64,000 bases of DNA from Clostridiales bacterium (GTDB lineage Bacteria > Bacillota > Clostridia > Christensenellales > Borkfalkiaceae): contig SVHG01000004.1 of assembly GCA_015055965.1 (NCBI GenBank), positions 1 to 64,000 of the forward strand, written 5' to 3'. The notes under the pieces are model-generated. The model did not search any database and had not been told where the DNA came from. It saw only the letters and a program-made list of their open reading frames with translations. Position numbers and translations under genes: made by a program. This document shows positions 44,671-54,135 of the stretch, in pieces. Positions within the stretch are counted from its first letter, which is position 1; each line of letters opens with the position of its first letter.

Positions 44671-47600
44671 TTATTCCTCGTAGCCCCAAAGAACAGGTCT
44701 ACTATTAGGATTCCAATTAGAATCCCAACTTTCAGGCTGACTTTCCGCTTCACAATAAATTGTTAAACTATCGCAATAAGCGAACGCCCAATCACCAATT
44801 GAAGTAACGGATTTACCAATCACAACCGAAGTTAAACTATCGCAAAAAGAGAACGCACACCCACCAATCGAATTAACTGAGTCACCGATTACAACCGAAG
44901 TTAAACTATCACAATTATAGAACGCATATTTACCAATGGAAGTAACGGAATCAGGAACGTAAAATTCACCAATTTTTCCAGGTGCAAATATCAACAGTGT
45001 TTTTGCATCTTTGCTATAAACGTTGCCATTAATTGAACAATAAGTTTCATTATCTTCACTTACTTCAATGCTTGTTAAACTCTCGCAATAATCGAACGCC
45101 TCATAACCAATAGAAGTAACGGAATCACCAATTACCACCGAAGTTAAACTACCGCAATAAAAGAACGAACCATCCCCAATCGAAGTAACTGAATTAGGTA
45201 TTACTATTGAAGTCAAACTATTACAATAAGCGAACGCTCTTTTACCAATTGAAGTAACGGAATCAGGAACGTAAAATTCGCCAATTTTTCCAGGTGCAAA
45301 TATCAACAGTGTTTTTGCATCTTTGCTATAAACGTTGCCATTAATTGAACAATAAGTTTTATTATCTTCACTTACTTCAATGCTTGTTAAACTACCGCAA
45401 TAAACGAACGAACCATCCCCAATCGAAGTAACGGAATCACCAATTACCACCGAAGTTAAACTACCGCAATAAACGAACGAACCATCCCCAATCGAAGTAA
45501 CGGAATCACCAATTACCACCGAAGTTAAACTACCGCAACTTCTGAACGCCCAATCACCAATTGAAGTAACGGAATCAGGAACGTAAAATTCGCCAATTTT
45601 TCCAGGTGCAAATATCAACAGTATTTTTGCATCTTTGCTATAAACGTTGCCATTAATTGAACAATAAGTTTCATTATCTTCACTTACTTCAATGCTTGTT
45701 AAACTCTCGCAATAATCGAACGCCTCATAACCAATAGAAGTAACGGAATTAGGTATTACTATTGAAGTCAAACTATTACAATAAGCGAACGCCCAATCAC
45801 CAATTGAAGTAACGGAATCAGGAATTTCGATTGAAGTTAAACCACTGCAATTAACGAACGCTTCATTACCAATGGAAGTGACTGAATTGGGAATTACCAC
45901 CGAAGTTAAACTACCGCAATAAACGAACGAACCATCCCCAATCGAAATAACTGAATTAGGTATTTCTATCGAAGTTAAACTATCGCAATATCTAAATGCA
46001 TAAGAACCAATAGTACTAATTAATTTACCTTCATAAGTAGAAGGTAAAATAACTTCAGCAGGCATATTACAAACGGCTTTTGCAGCAATTGAATAAGTAT
46101 CATCCTCTAATAACGTAAAAGTAAAATACTCATATGGTGTGTGTTCTTCCTCTTCTTTATAGCCCCAAACAACAGGTCTATTATCAAGATTCCAATTAGA
46201 ATCCCAACTTTCAGGCTGACTTTCCGCTTCACAATAAATTGTTAAACTATCACAATAAGCGAACGCACATTCACCAATGTAAGTGACTGAATTGGGAATA
46301 ATAACGCACTCAAGCAAGGTGCAATCCATAAACACACTATTACCAATTGAGGTTACTGTGTTAGGAAGACTAATTGTTTTGAGTGATTTACATCCACTAA
46401 ATGCAGAACCAGCAATTGTTGTTAATTTACTACCTTCTTCAAAAATTATATTTTCTAATAAGGTGCAATAATTAAATGCTGAATTGCCAATTGATGTTAC
46501 CGTATTAGGAATAGTAATACTTTGAAGTGTTTTGCAACCAATAAATGCAGAACTGCCAATTCTATTTAACTGACTATTTTCTTCAAAAATAACACTACTT
46601 AGCATATGACAGTGCGCGAATGCCCAATCACCAATAGTGGTTACGCTACTTGAAATTTTTACACTTTCTAAATAACTGCACTCGTTGAAAGCATATGTCC
46701 CAATAGTGGTTACGCTATTTTGAATTTCAAAAGAAGTTGCGGTTTTGCCTTTAACTAAAAGTATTAACTCTTTGCCATCTTTAGAATACAAATCGCCATT
46801 TATCATTTTAAAGTTTTCATTGTTTTCAATTACTTCCATATTTGTTAATGAATAGCATCCCATAAACGAAGTAATATCGATAGATTTTACTCCACTACCT
46901 ATTTCAACACTTGTTAATGACTCACAACCAGCAAATGAATAATAACCAACGTTTTTTATGCTATTTGGTATTTTTATTGAAGCAAGTGAAATACAATTAT
47001 AAAACACATAGGAATTAATAGTAGTTAAAGAACTATTTTCTTCAAATATTACGCTTTGTAATGAAGCGCAAGATTCAAATGCCTTTTCTCCAATAGATAT
47101 AACGGAATTAGGTATCACAATTGATGTAAGTGAACCGCAAGATTCAAATGCCTTTTCTCCAATAGATGTAATGGAATTACCTATTTCAACAAAAGTAAGT
47201 GAACTGCAAAATCTAAATGAAGATTCACCAATAGAAATTACAGTATCTGGAATAATAACTGAAGCGATCAAACTGCAATTATAGAAAACCATATTAGCTA
47301 TAAATTTACAACCGTCAGTTATAACCACTGCACCATCTCCATCATCCCTTGAATACAAGTCCTCTTCAATTAAATATAAATAGGGATTGGATTCATTACC
47401 TAAATACATTAAATTATCTTTTTCGTTATATTCTAAATTATAACAATATTTAAATGCATTATTTCCGATAAAAGTTATGCTATTAGGAATTATAACCGAG
47501 GTGAGAGTATTGCAACTTTCAAAGGCGCCTGCCTCAATTGAAGTTACGTTATATACCTTATCTCTATATTCTATAGTTGAAGGTATATGCACTGTTTCTA

Positions 47601-50600
47601 TAGATTTATTTTGCTTATTGGTTACCTTAGCACCGCTATCGTTGATAGCATAATTTATACCATCAATAGTGGTGAGTATATAACCATCTTGAGTGTATTC
47701 ATTATTATTGCAATCCCATATAACAGGGCATTCACCATTCCAATAATAATCCCATCCGCTTGGTTTGCTTGCTACTTCACAATAAATAATTAATAAATCA
47801 CAATAGTAAAATGCATAATCACCAATTGAAGTTACATCATTAGGTATAACTATAGAAGTTAAATTGCTACAATCCCTAAACGCAGCAGAACCAATCGAAG
47901 TTAATTGACTATTCTCGACAAACTCAACCGAAGTTAAACTACTGCAATTATAGAACGCATACCCACCAATCGAATTAACTGAGTCACCGATTACCACCGA
48001 AGTTAAACTACTACAGTAATAGAACGCATATTTGTAAATCTGTGTAATATATGAAGGTAACACTAAATTTGTTTCGCTTCCAAAATAACCAACTAAAATC
48101 TTTTCTTCACCTTCAGTATAAACTATATACCCATTATCGTTAGACATTCTACTTACGTAAGAATCATCACAGTTAGATACTGATAATGCATAATATCCTA
48201 CGCAACCATTATCTTCACTACCTTTTGTTACAGTTATATGTGATGATTTGTTTATTACTTCTACTAATCTATAGCATTCATAAAACGCAGAAGAACCAAT
48301 CGAAGTAACTGAGTCGGGTATTTTAATTGAAGTTAAACTACTGCAATTATAGAACGCATCAGAAGCAATAAACCTACAACCTTCATCGATATTTACACTT
48401 GTTAAATTGAAATTATTACTTTCTGCTAAATATAAATATGGATTTGTTGAATTACCCAAATAATATAAGCCATCACCATTCTTATTATATTGCAACTTGT
48501 TGCAAGAATAAAAAGCGTCCTCTCCAATAAGGGTAACAGAATTAGGTATTGAAACGTAAGTAAGCGAGTTACAGTCTTTAAACGCATTTGCTTCAATAGA
48601 AGTCACGTTATAAGTAAGTCCATTATAAATTAACGTTTCAGGAATTTCAGCCGTTTGAATGTTTTTATCTTGACCAATTACTTTCGCTTCACCATCTTTT
48701 AATTTATAACGTATATCTTCTATGGTTGCATAAATGTTACCATTGTCATCTATTCCGCCATTATTGCAATCCCATATAACAGGGCATTCACCATTCCAAT
48801 CCATCGCCCAACCAATCGGCTTGCCTTTTGCTTCACAATAAATAACTAATGAATCACAACCATAAAAGGCATCTTCACCAATAAAGGTGACGGATGATGG
48901 TATAGTTATAACCGTTAATTCATCGCAATACTTAAAAGCACTATTCTCAATTATAGTGAGTGAGTTAGGAAGCACTATTTCCATTAAGTCGTCATTATCA
49001 TAAAACGCATACTCACCAATCGAAGTCAACTGACTTCCTTCTTCAAAAAGCACTTTTGTTATCCCGTTACAATCAGTAAATGCTTTATTCCCTATAGATG
49101 TTACCGATGCAGGTATTACTATCTCTCCTTCAATATGGCATTCAAAAAATGCCACATCGCTAATTGTGGTTACAGTATTAAGTATTTTTAAATTATGATA
49201 ATAATAGTCACCCACTCCAGCTATTAGAGTCTTTCCATCTGCAGTATATAAAACACCCTCTGCAATTTTGAAACTGGTGTTATTCTCATCAATACTAACT
49301 TGTGCATCACTCACAAAAAATGGATTACCACCAATTGAAGTTACCGACGCAGGTATTATAAATTCATCTAAGCTACAATCGGTAAATGCAAAATCACCAA
49401 TTGTTTTTAGTTGACTATTTTTACTGAAAATTATTTCTCTAACGTGAGCGCTATAAAAAGCTGTAGCGCAAATTTCAATAACAGAATCTGGAATTATAAG
49501 AGATTCTACATCTGTATCCCATTCAAAGGACTCAGAACCAATAAATTTACAATTTTCATCAATGCTAACAGTAGTAAATTCTCCAGATGAAATTTCAGCT
49601 AAATATAAATACGGGTTGTTATCATTACCTAAATATTTTATATTATCTTTAATTTTGTATCTTAGTGAACTACAACCATAAAATGTATTTAAACCGATTG
49701 AAGTTACTGAATCAGGTATAGTAATCGACGTTAAAAAATTCCCACTATAAAAGGCATAATCGCTAATTTTTGTTACAAATTCAGGTATTTCAAAATACGT
49801 TCTTGGTTTACCAATTGTATACTGAATTAAAGTTTTTGTATCCTTTGAATATAAATTGCCTTGTATTGACGTATAATACTGATTTTCCGCATCAACTTCA
49901 ATTCGTTTTAATGACGTGCACATGCAAAAAGAAGGTTCTCTAGCATATTCAGCAAGATAATTAAATTTATGACTGATTTTTTCAAGTGTTTTTGGTATTT
50001 CTACCGTATGCAGTATATCACATCCATAGAAAGCAGAATTTTCTATCTCTTTATAACCTTCTGGTATTACAAGAGTTTTAATTGTATCACAGTTCCAAAA
50101 TCCCTCTGCCGCAATAACGGTTACAGGCTTACCTTCGTAAGCATTTGGCAATATAACATTCTCGGGCATATTTCTATTATTTTTTGCTGCAATCGCGTAA
50201 GCTTCATCTGGCAATGGTATAAAAACAAAATATTCGTAAGGTGTATGTTCTTCTGCCGATTTTCCGCAGTAAATACAAACACCATCTACATATTTATGTT
50301 TACCCAAAGGTAATTCTTCTTTATAACTAAAATCACATTTTTCATCTTTGCATTTCCAAAGATGATAGCCATTCGTTATACAAGTGGACTCAACCACTTC
50401 CACTAATTCTAATCTGTGTTTTAATTTAAAATCATATTGCTTATAACCGCAATCTATGCATTCTCTATAACGAATACCATTTAAAAAGTCGTTGCTATCT
50501 AAAAGTGTAATCCATTTTTCAAAAGTATGATTGCAGTTTTTTTGCATTTCCGTTTGTGTTTTGAAAAATAAGGTATTCCAACCTTTACCATTATTATATG

Positions 50601-50937
50601 ATATTTCCCAATAACCATTTTCTGCATTTTCTTGAATTAACGGAATTATTCCTATTTGAAATTCATCACCTTTAACAAGTTCAAACCACTCATCAAAAGA
50701 AAGAACCACGATTTGCATTTCCTCAGCATAATCACAGTAAATAGAGTAAATTTTTTTCATATTGACGTCTTTAAACAATTCTTCAATCGGAATATCATTT
50801 GGGAATGATTCATCATCTTCAATTGATAATTCTCCCGATAATGATGAAGAGTTTCTTTGGATGGGTGTGCAAGAAGCAAAAACCACAGTTAAAGAAGCCA
50901 TCATAGCAATGATAATTAGTAGTAAGAGTTTCTTCAT
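44671..50937 (-). CDS. Giant BspA-type leucine-rich-repeat surface lipoprotein
   Basis: A 2088-residue lipoprotein: signal peptide with lipobox FASC (Cys23) and Ser-rich start. Residues about 130-230 hold Cys/His-rich modules (CIDCGYKQYDF, CVYCGK-type). From about 235 to the end run dozens of about 23-residue LRR_5 repeats of the form LTSIxIPNSVTSIGxxAFxxC, as in BspA. Four blocks end in a cap of the type IYCEAxxxPxxWxxxWN...PVxW, so the protein is built from at least four LRR modules. BspA proteins bind host matrix and other bacteria. The last modules (44.9-45.8 kb) contain nearly identical repeats. Expression seems to be controlled by a structured leader (50967-51143). Confidence 0.92.
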   Translation of the reverse strand: MKKLLLLIIIAMMASLTVVFASCTPIQRNSSSLSGELSIEDDESFPNDIPIEELFKDVNMKKIYSIYCDYAEEMQIVVLSFDEWFELVKGDEFQIGIIPLIQENAENGYWEISYNNGKGWNTLFFKTQTEMQKNCNHTFEKWITLLDSNDFLNGIRYRECIDCGYKQYDFKLKHRLELVEVVESTCITNGYHLWKCKDEKCDFSYKEELPLGKHKYVDGVCIYCGKSAEEHTPYEYFVFIPLPDEAYAIAAKNNRNMPENVILPNAYEGKPVTVIAAEGFWNCDTIKTLVIPEGYKEIENSAFYGCDILHTVEIPKTLEKISHKFNYLAEYAREPSFCMCTSLKRIEVDAENQYYTSIQGNLYSKDTKTLIQYTIGKPRTYFEIPEFVTKISDYAFYSGNFLTSITIPDSVTSIGLNTFYGCSSLRYKIKDNIKYLGNDNNPYLYLAEISSGEFTTVSIDENCKFIGSESFEWDTDVESLIIPDSVIEICATAFYSAHVREIIFSKNSQLKTIGDFAFTDCSLDEFIIPASVTSIGGNPFFVSDAQVSIDENNTSFKIAEGVLYTADGKTLIAGVGDYYYHNLKILNTVTTISDVAFFECHIEGEIVIPASVTSIGNKAFTDCNGITKVLFEEGSQLTSIGEYAFYDNDDLMEIVLPNSLTIIENSAFKYCDELTVITIPSSVTFIGEDAFYGCDSLVIYCEAKGKPIGWAMDWNGECPVIWDCNNGGIDDNGNIYATIEDIRYKLKDGEAKVIGQDKNIQTAEIPETLIYNGLTYNVTSIEANAFKDCNSLTYVSIPNSVTLIGEDAFYSCNKLQYNKNGDGLYYLGNSTNPYLYLAESNNFNLTSVNIDEGCRFIASDAFYNCSSLTSIKIPDSVTSIGSSAFYECYRLVEVINKSSHITVTKGSEDNGCVGYYALSVSNCDDSYVSRMSNDNGYIVYTEGEEKILVGYFGSETNLVLPSYITQIYKYAFYYCSSLTSVVIGDSVNSIGGYAFYNCSSLTSVEFVENSQLTSIGSAAFRDCSNLTSIVIPNDVTSIGDYAFYYCDLLIIYCEVASKPSGWDYYWNGECPVIWDCNNNEYTQDGYILTTIDGINYAINDSGAKVTNKQNKSIETVHIPSTIEYRDKVYNVTSIEAGAFESCNTLTSVIIPNSITFIGNNAFKYCYNLEYNEKDNLMYLGNESNPYLYLIEEDLYSRDDGDGAVVITDGCKFIANMVFYNCSLIASVIIPDTVISIGESSFRFCSSLTFVEIGNSITSIGEKAFESCGSLTSIVIPNSVISIGEKAFESCASLQSVIFEENSSLTTINSYVFYNCISLASIKIPNSIKNVGYYSFAGCESLTSVEIGSGVKSIDITSFMGCYSLTNMEVIENNENFKMINGDLYSKDGKELILLVKGKTATSFEIQNSVTTIGTYAFNECSYLESVKISSSVTTIGDWAFAHCHMLSSVIFEENSQLNRIGSSAFIGCKTLQSITIPNTVTSIGNSAFNYCTLLENIIFEEGSKLTTIAGSAFSGCKSLKTISLPNTVTSIGNSVFMDCTLLECVIIPNSVTYIGECAFAYCDSLTIYCEAESQPESWDSNWNLDNRPVVWGYKEEEEHTPYEYFTFTLLEDDTYSIAAKAVCNMPAEVILPSTYEGKLISTIGSYAFRYCDSLTSIEIPNSVISIGDGSFVYCGSLTSVVIPNSVTSIGNEAFVNCSGLTSIEIPDSVTSIGDWAFAYCNSLTSIVIPNSVTSIGYEAFDYCESLTSIEVSEDNETYCSINGNVYSKDAKILLIFAPGKIGEFYVPDSVTSIGDWAFRSCGSLTSVVIGDSVTSIGDGSFVYCGSLTSVVIGDSVTSIGDGSFVYCGSLTSIEVSEDNKTYCSINGNVYSKDAKTLLIFAPGKIGEFYVPDSVTSIGKRAFAYCNSLTSIVIPNSVTSIGDGSFFYCGSLTSVVIGDSVTSIGYEAFDYCESLTSIEVSEDNETYCSINGNVYSKDAKTLLIFAPGKIGEFYVPDSVTSIGKYAFYNCDSLTSVVIGDSVNSIGGCAFSFCDSLTSVVIGKSVTSIGDWAFAYCDSLTIYCEAESQPESWDSNWNPNSRPVLWGYEE
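44930..45770 (-). repeat. Tandem near-identical LRR blocks in the BspA-type gene
   Basis: A coding block for LTSIEVSEDNxTYCSINGN followed by VYSKDAK(T/I)LLIFAPGKIGEF and YVPDSVTSIG occurs three times, at about 44940-45070, 45240-45390 and 45560-45700, almost unchanged at the DNA level. Such recent duplications permit repeat-number change by recombination or slippage. Confidence 0.8.
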
Positions 50938-50966
50938 AAAATTTCTCCTTTAAAATTTTTGGCAAT

Positions 50967-51001
50967 AAAAAAGTGCCGCTTATTTTTGCAATAAGTGGCA
51001 C
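50967..51001 (-). terminator. Intrinsic terminator in the BspA leader
   Basis: On the minus strand GTGCCACTTATT (51001-50990) pairs with AATAAGCGGCAC (50984-50973), 12 bp with one G-U, loop GCAAA, followed by TTTTTT. It lies between promoter and gene, 30 bases before the start codon, so it must be an attenuator, not the end of an upstream gene. Confidence 0.88.
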
Positions 51002-51143
51002 CTAGTAAAGTGACTTATCGCTCAGTTGCGACACCAAATTAAAAAACATAATCTCACGTATATGATTTTTTGTAACGCGAAAAAGTACACTTATACTTAT
51101 AAGTATACACATACGTGAAAAATATATTAATTTGGAATCGCAA
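50991..51143 (-). ncRNA. Riboswitch-like structured leader with antiterminator upstream of the BspA-type gene
   Basis: The minus-strand leader begins with a long nested fold: outer stem 51127-51143 with 51026-51042 (TTGCGA and CCAAATTAA arms), middle stem TCACGTATGTG (51108-51118) with CATATACGTGA (51054-51064), and an inner hairpin GTATACTTAT/ATAAGTGTAC. Several pairs are G-U, which implies selection on RNA. ATAAGTCAC (51018-51010) can pair with GTG-CC-ACTTAT (51001-50991), which is the 5' arm of the terminator: a ready antiterminator. GCGA at 51022-51019 region can compete for the 3' side of the outer stem. The layout is that of a riboswitch, but I do not recognise the class. Confidence 0.6.
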
Positions 51144-51147
51144 AATT

Positions 51148-51176
51148 ATTTTAGCACTTTTTGATTATTATTGCAA
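51148..51176 (-). promoter_or_regulatory. Promoter of the BspA-type gene
   Basis: TTGCAA (51171-51176) and TAAAAT (51148-51153) on the minus strand with a 17-base spacer. The start site would fall at about 51141, the very beginning of the leader fold, giving a 5' UTR of about 200 bases. Confidence 0.75.
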
Positions 51177-51295
51177 GTTTTTTTATAATTTTTTGGTATT
51201 TTTTTATTATAAAAAATAATCACACTTTAAAATCTTTTTCTACTACAAAGTTTATTTAAGAAACCATTAATACACCATTTCTCAAACAAAACGTA

Positions 51296-51338
51296 AAAAG
51301 TAAGGCTATAGCGCGATTAACTCACACTATAGCCTTTT
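51296..51338. terminator. Terminator formed by dispersed repeat, copy d
   Basis: AAAAAGTAAGGCTATAGCGC then GATTAACTCACACTATAGCCTTTT. The stem AAGGCTATAG/CTATAGCCTT closes it. It lies 22 bases beyond the stop of the LamG-like lipoprotein gene (minus strand), and the T run ACTTTTT follows. Confidence 0.75.
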
Positions 51339-51360
51339 AAATTATTTGTTCTGTTTTAGC

Positions 51361-52266
51361 TTATTCACATTTACCGCTAACTTTAAAATTAGTAAAGCTT
51401 ACGCCCGCAGCACCGGTGCGAAGACCAAATCCGCCACCCGTTAAAAAGCGTGTTTCTGAATAGCCAATGTAAAGCTCGCCGTTAACGTAGCAGTAAATAT
51501 CCGTTCCGTTAAGAATAACCTTTATAGTGTAGCTCTCGCCCTGAACGAAACCATCTATGGGAAGCACCTTTAACGCGCTCCACTTGCCGTTATCTACCTT
51601 ACCAAGATAAGCAAGTCCTTCAATATTTACAAAGAAGAAATAGTAAGAAACGTTGCTTTCCCAGAAGGTGCTACTGCCGTTATTTTCTAAACAGAAGATA
51701 ATACCGCTATCAGATGGATTAGAAGAGCTAACCGTAACCTCTATACTACCCCTATCAAAATCTTGAGTGGTATTAGCCATTACGTTAGCGCCATTACCTG
51801 AAACAAATCCACCTTCCGTGGTTATGGGCGCGCCCATTGCAACGTATAAATCACTTGAATAAACCTTTTCCCAAAGCGCTTGAATAGTAATATTTTTAGT
51901 AACGGGCGCGGAAAAATCATATTCCTTACCATCGCTAAACCAACCAAGGAAGATATGCTCACCAAAGGTGGGCGTAGTAGGCTGAGCAAAAGCTTCGCCA
52001 CGCTTTACCTGATAAATTTTTTCAAGCGAACCGTTATTTAAAATTAGTGTTACGTAAACGTATTCCGCGCTTTCTTGACTGTTTAGCAGTAAATTATCTT
52101 CATTCTTTTTATCAGCCATATCAATTCCGGTAACCTCTTGAGTTAAACCGTTAATAAGCTCTTCTGCTTCTCCGTTGGAAAGAGAGCCTTGAGCGCATCC
52201 GCCAAGAGTGAAGCAAAGCAATAAAACAACTAAGGTTAATCTTTTTAAAATCTTAAAAGCTTTCAT
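51361..52266 (-). CDS. Lipoprotein with InlB-type repeat and LamG/concanavalin-like domain
   Basis: A 301-residue lipoprotein with lipobox LGGC (Cys24). Residues about 80-135 form an InlB_B/Listeria-Bacteroides repeat (YQVKRGEAFAQPTTPTFGEHIFLGWFSDGKEYDFSAP region). Residues about 140-300 look like a concanavalin-like jelly roll (MANTTQDFDRGSIEVTVSSS, GESYTIKVILNGTDIYCYVNGELYIGY). It shares that jelly-roll pattern with the 825-residue lipoprotein two genes upstream. The gene starts inside the last codons of the phosphoesterase gene (four-base overlap). Carbohydrate or matrix binding at the surface is inferred. Confidence 0.8.
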   Translation of the reverse strand: MKAFKILKRLTLVVLLLCFTLGGCAQGSLSNGEAEELINGLTQEVTGIDMADKKNEDNLLLNSQESAEYVYVTLILNNGSLEKIYQVKRGEAFAQPTTPTFGEHIFLGWFSDGKEYDFSAPVTKNITIQALWEKVYSSDLYVAMGAPITTEGGFVSGNGANVMANTTQDFDRGSIEVTVSSSNPSDSGIIFCLENNGSSTFWESNVSYYFFFVNIEGLAYLGKVDNGKWSALKVLPIDGFVQGESYTIKVILNGTDIYCYVNGELYIGYSETRFLTGGGFGLRTGAAGVSFTNFKVSGKCE

Positions 52267-54116
52267 ATTTGTTCCTCCTTACGTTTTGCTTTTACAATAG
52301 CGCACATAGCGGTAAGACCGGTAAAGCTCATAGCCGCAACACCTTGAAGAGAAGAAGCGCTTTCGCCATCTTCAGTAGCGGTAGCAAGCTCTTGAACCAC
52401 GCTGTTTTCCTGTTCCTCTACCCCGCCAATCGTGGGATTGAATTCATCCGCAAATGACATCGTAAACTGGTTTTGTAGGTTATAACAAGCGTCGTATTCG
52501 GGGCTATAATAACAGAAGTTCATCGTTTTATTTCTTTCGTTAACCTTAATTACTAATAAGGTATTCATTGCGCTAGACATCATTGCGCCCTGAAGGTCTA
52601 CTAAAACGGAAGTAAAGGTGTTTCCGTGAATTCCCTTATCTTGGCGTCTAAATAGGTAATCTGCGGGAATGTGACCGCTAAACGCCATAAATACGTTAGA
52701 GTGCTTACTTAAAACCTTTTCCCACATTTGCTGAGCCCTGTAAGAGTCAGCGTAATTATAAGGGTTATACGTACCGCTATCAAGCTTACCGTGGCTATCC
52801 ATAAAATAGTGAGTTGTTACTATAACTCTGCAGTCGGGATGCTCGGAAATCATTCTATCCGCCCAGTTAACTACGTTAATTCTAGGTAAGTATTCTAAGC
52901 TTAAAATCATATATTTAACGTCGCCAACGGAAAAGATTGAATAATAGTTATCCATATAACCTTCTTGGAAAGCTCCGCCAAAATAATCGGTTTTGCTATA
53001 CTTTTCGTATGGGAAATATTTGTTAAACATAGAGGTATCTCTGGTTGCACCCCAATCGTTATAGTCGTGATTACCTAAAACGAAGGAATAGCGAACCTTG
53101 CCGTCCAGCATAGAAATACAGCTACGCGCCGTTTCCCATTCAGAGGTGCTTAATTCGGGCTCTTTAACGTATTTATGCTCCGTCATATCCCCTAAGTACA
53201 TAACGAACTGAGTATTAAGCTCTTTTGCGCTATTAACTATCCATTGACTTTGCTGAACGAAGTTTTCCTTTTTATATGCGTTCATAATTTGCATATCGGG
53301 AACTACTAATAAGCTATAGTCGTAATCCTCAAACTCCTCTACTTCAACGTATTTATCGTAAGTACCAACGGTACAATGGTTTGCGGTACTTGAGGTATCT
53401 TCTACCATTTCGTTATCGAAGCTCCATTTCTTACCGAAATACCAGTTAGACATAAGACCTTCTCTTTCGTTAGAGGTTATAACGCGTTTAGTCATATCTT
53501 CACGGATAATTTCTTGCGGTTGCGCGCTTGAATAAACGGTAACCTGCTCTATTTTGCCGTAGAAAGGTGTTTTTTCGTTATACCAGTTATTCCAGTCCGT
53601 TCCGATACCAAATCTTAAATCGCTTACACACTCGCCTAAAACGACTTCAACCTCTTCTTTAACCTCGCCGTTTACGTAGTATAAAATTTTATTAGCTGAA
53701 GCATCTCTTACGATTGCAACGTGCGTCCATTCGTCGTTTCTTAAGTCCACGCTGGTAAAGGTGTGGGTAAACGCGCCGTCATTCCAAAATAGGTGGAAGT
53801 TACCGTTCGTGCCTACCCCAAAGTTTACAGTTCCGGGGAATTTGCTATGAGCGTTATAATAACTACCCATAATTACACCGCCCGTAACGCTATCAGCAAG
53901 ATCAGCGGGAAGCTGAATCCACGCTTCAAAGGTGTTTATGGTTTCATAATAAGGGGACTGAGTTTCATACATTATTCTATCCGTAATAATAGAATATACC
54001 TTTTCGCCGTTTTCAAGCGAATATGCGTTTACCGTTCTGCCTTGAAACCCCGAAATAAATGGGGTTAACGATAAAGCAAGTAATAAAGCTATCGCTAAAT
54101 AACGTAACTTTTTCAT
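52263..54116 (-). CDS. Exported LamG-domain + calcineurin-like metallophosphoesterase
   Basis: A 617-residue secreted protein. Signal peptide, then a LamG-type sandwich (about 45-210; FEAWIQLPADLADS, WTHVAIVRDASANKILYYVNGEV). Metallophosphoesterase motifs follow: VVPDMQ, YLGDMTEH, LGNHDYND, TTHYFMDSHG and FSGHIPAD, so the dimetal site is complete. The end has a weak hydrophobic segment and KAKRKEE tail, probably a membrane anchor. The start at 54116 has GGAGG nine bases upstream; ATGs at 54122 and 54125 are closer to it. Middle gene of a three-gene surface operon; substrate unknown. Confidence 0.88.
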   Translation of the reverse strand: MKKLRYLAIALLLALSLTPFISGFQGRTVNAYSLENGEKVYSIITDRIMYETQSPYYETINTFEAWIQLPADLADSVTGGVIMGSYYNAHSKFPGTVNFGVGTNGNFHLFWNDGAFTHTFTSVDLRNDEWTHVAIVRDASANKILYYVNGEVKEEVEVVLGECVSDLRFGIGTDWNNWYNEKTPFYGKIEQVTVYSSAQPQEIIREDMTKRVITSNEREGLMSNWYFGKKWSFDNEMVEDTSSTANHCTVGTYDKYVEVEEFEDYDYSLLVVPDMQIMNAYKKENFVQQSQWIVNSAKELNTQFVMYLGDMTEHKYVKEPELSTSEWETARSCISMLDGKVRYSFVLGNHDYNDWGATRDTSMFNKYFPYEKYSKTDYFGGAFQEGYMDNYYSIFSVGDVKYMILSLEYLPRINVVNWADRMISEHPDCRVIVTTHYFMDSHGKLDSGTYNPYNYADSYRAQQMWEKVLSKHSNVFMAFSGHIPADYLFRRQDKGIHGNTFTSVLVDLQGAMMSSAMNTLLVIKVNERNKTMNFCYYSPEYDACYNLQNQFTMSFADEFNPTIGGVEEQENSVVQELATATEDGESASSLQGVAAMSFTGLTAMCAIVKAKRKEEQI

Positions 54117-54135
54117 ATTCATCATCCTCCTTTAA

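Noticed and set aside
44671-46000. Regular repeats resembling a CRISPR array
   Set aside because: They are in frame, about 69 bases long, and encode LRR_5 units of one long gene; there are no unique spacers or cas genes.
50938-51060. T-box or c-di-GMP riboswitch in the BspA leader
   Set aside because: The T-box sequence and specifier-loop features are missing, and the conserved c-di-GMP-I and -II core bases were not found.
51026-51143. Inverted repeats around the BspA promoter region read as an invertible, phase-variable DNA switch
   Set aside because: The promoter lies outside the repeats, arms are imperfect, and mismatches are partly G-U compatible in RNA. A leader-RNA fold explains them better. 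No invertase gene is near.
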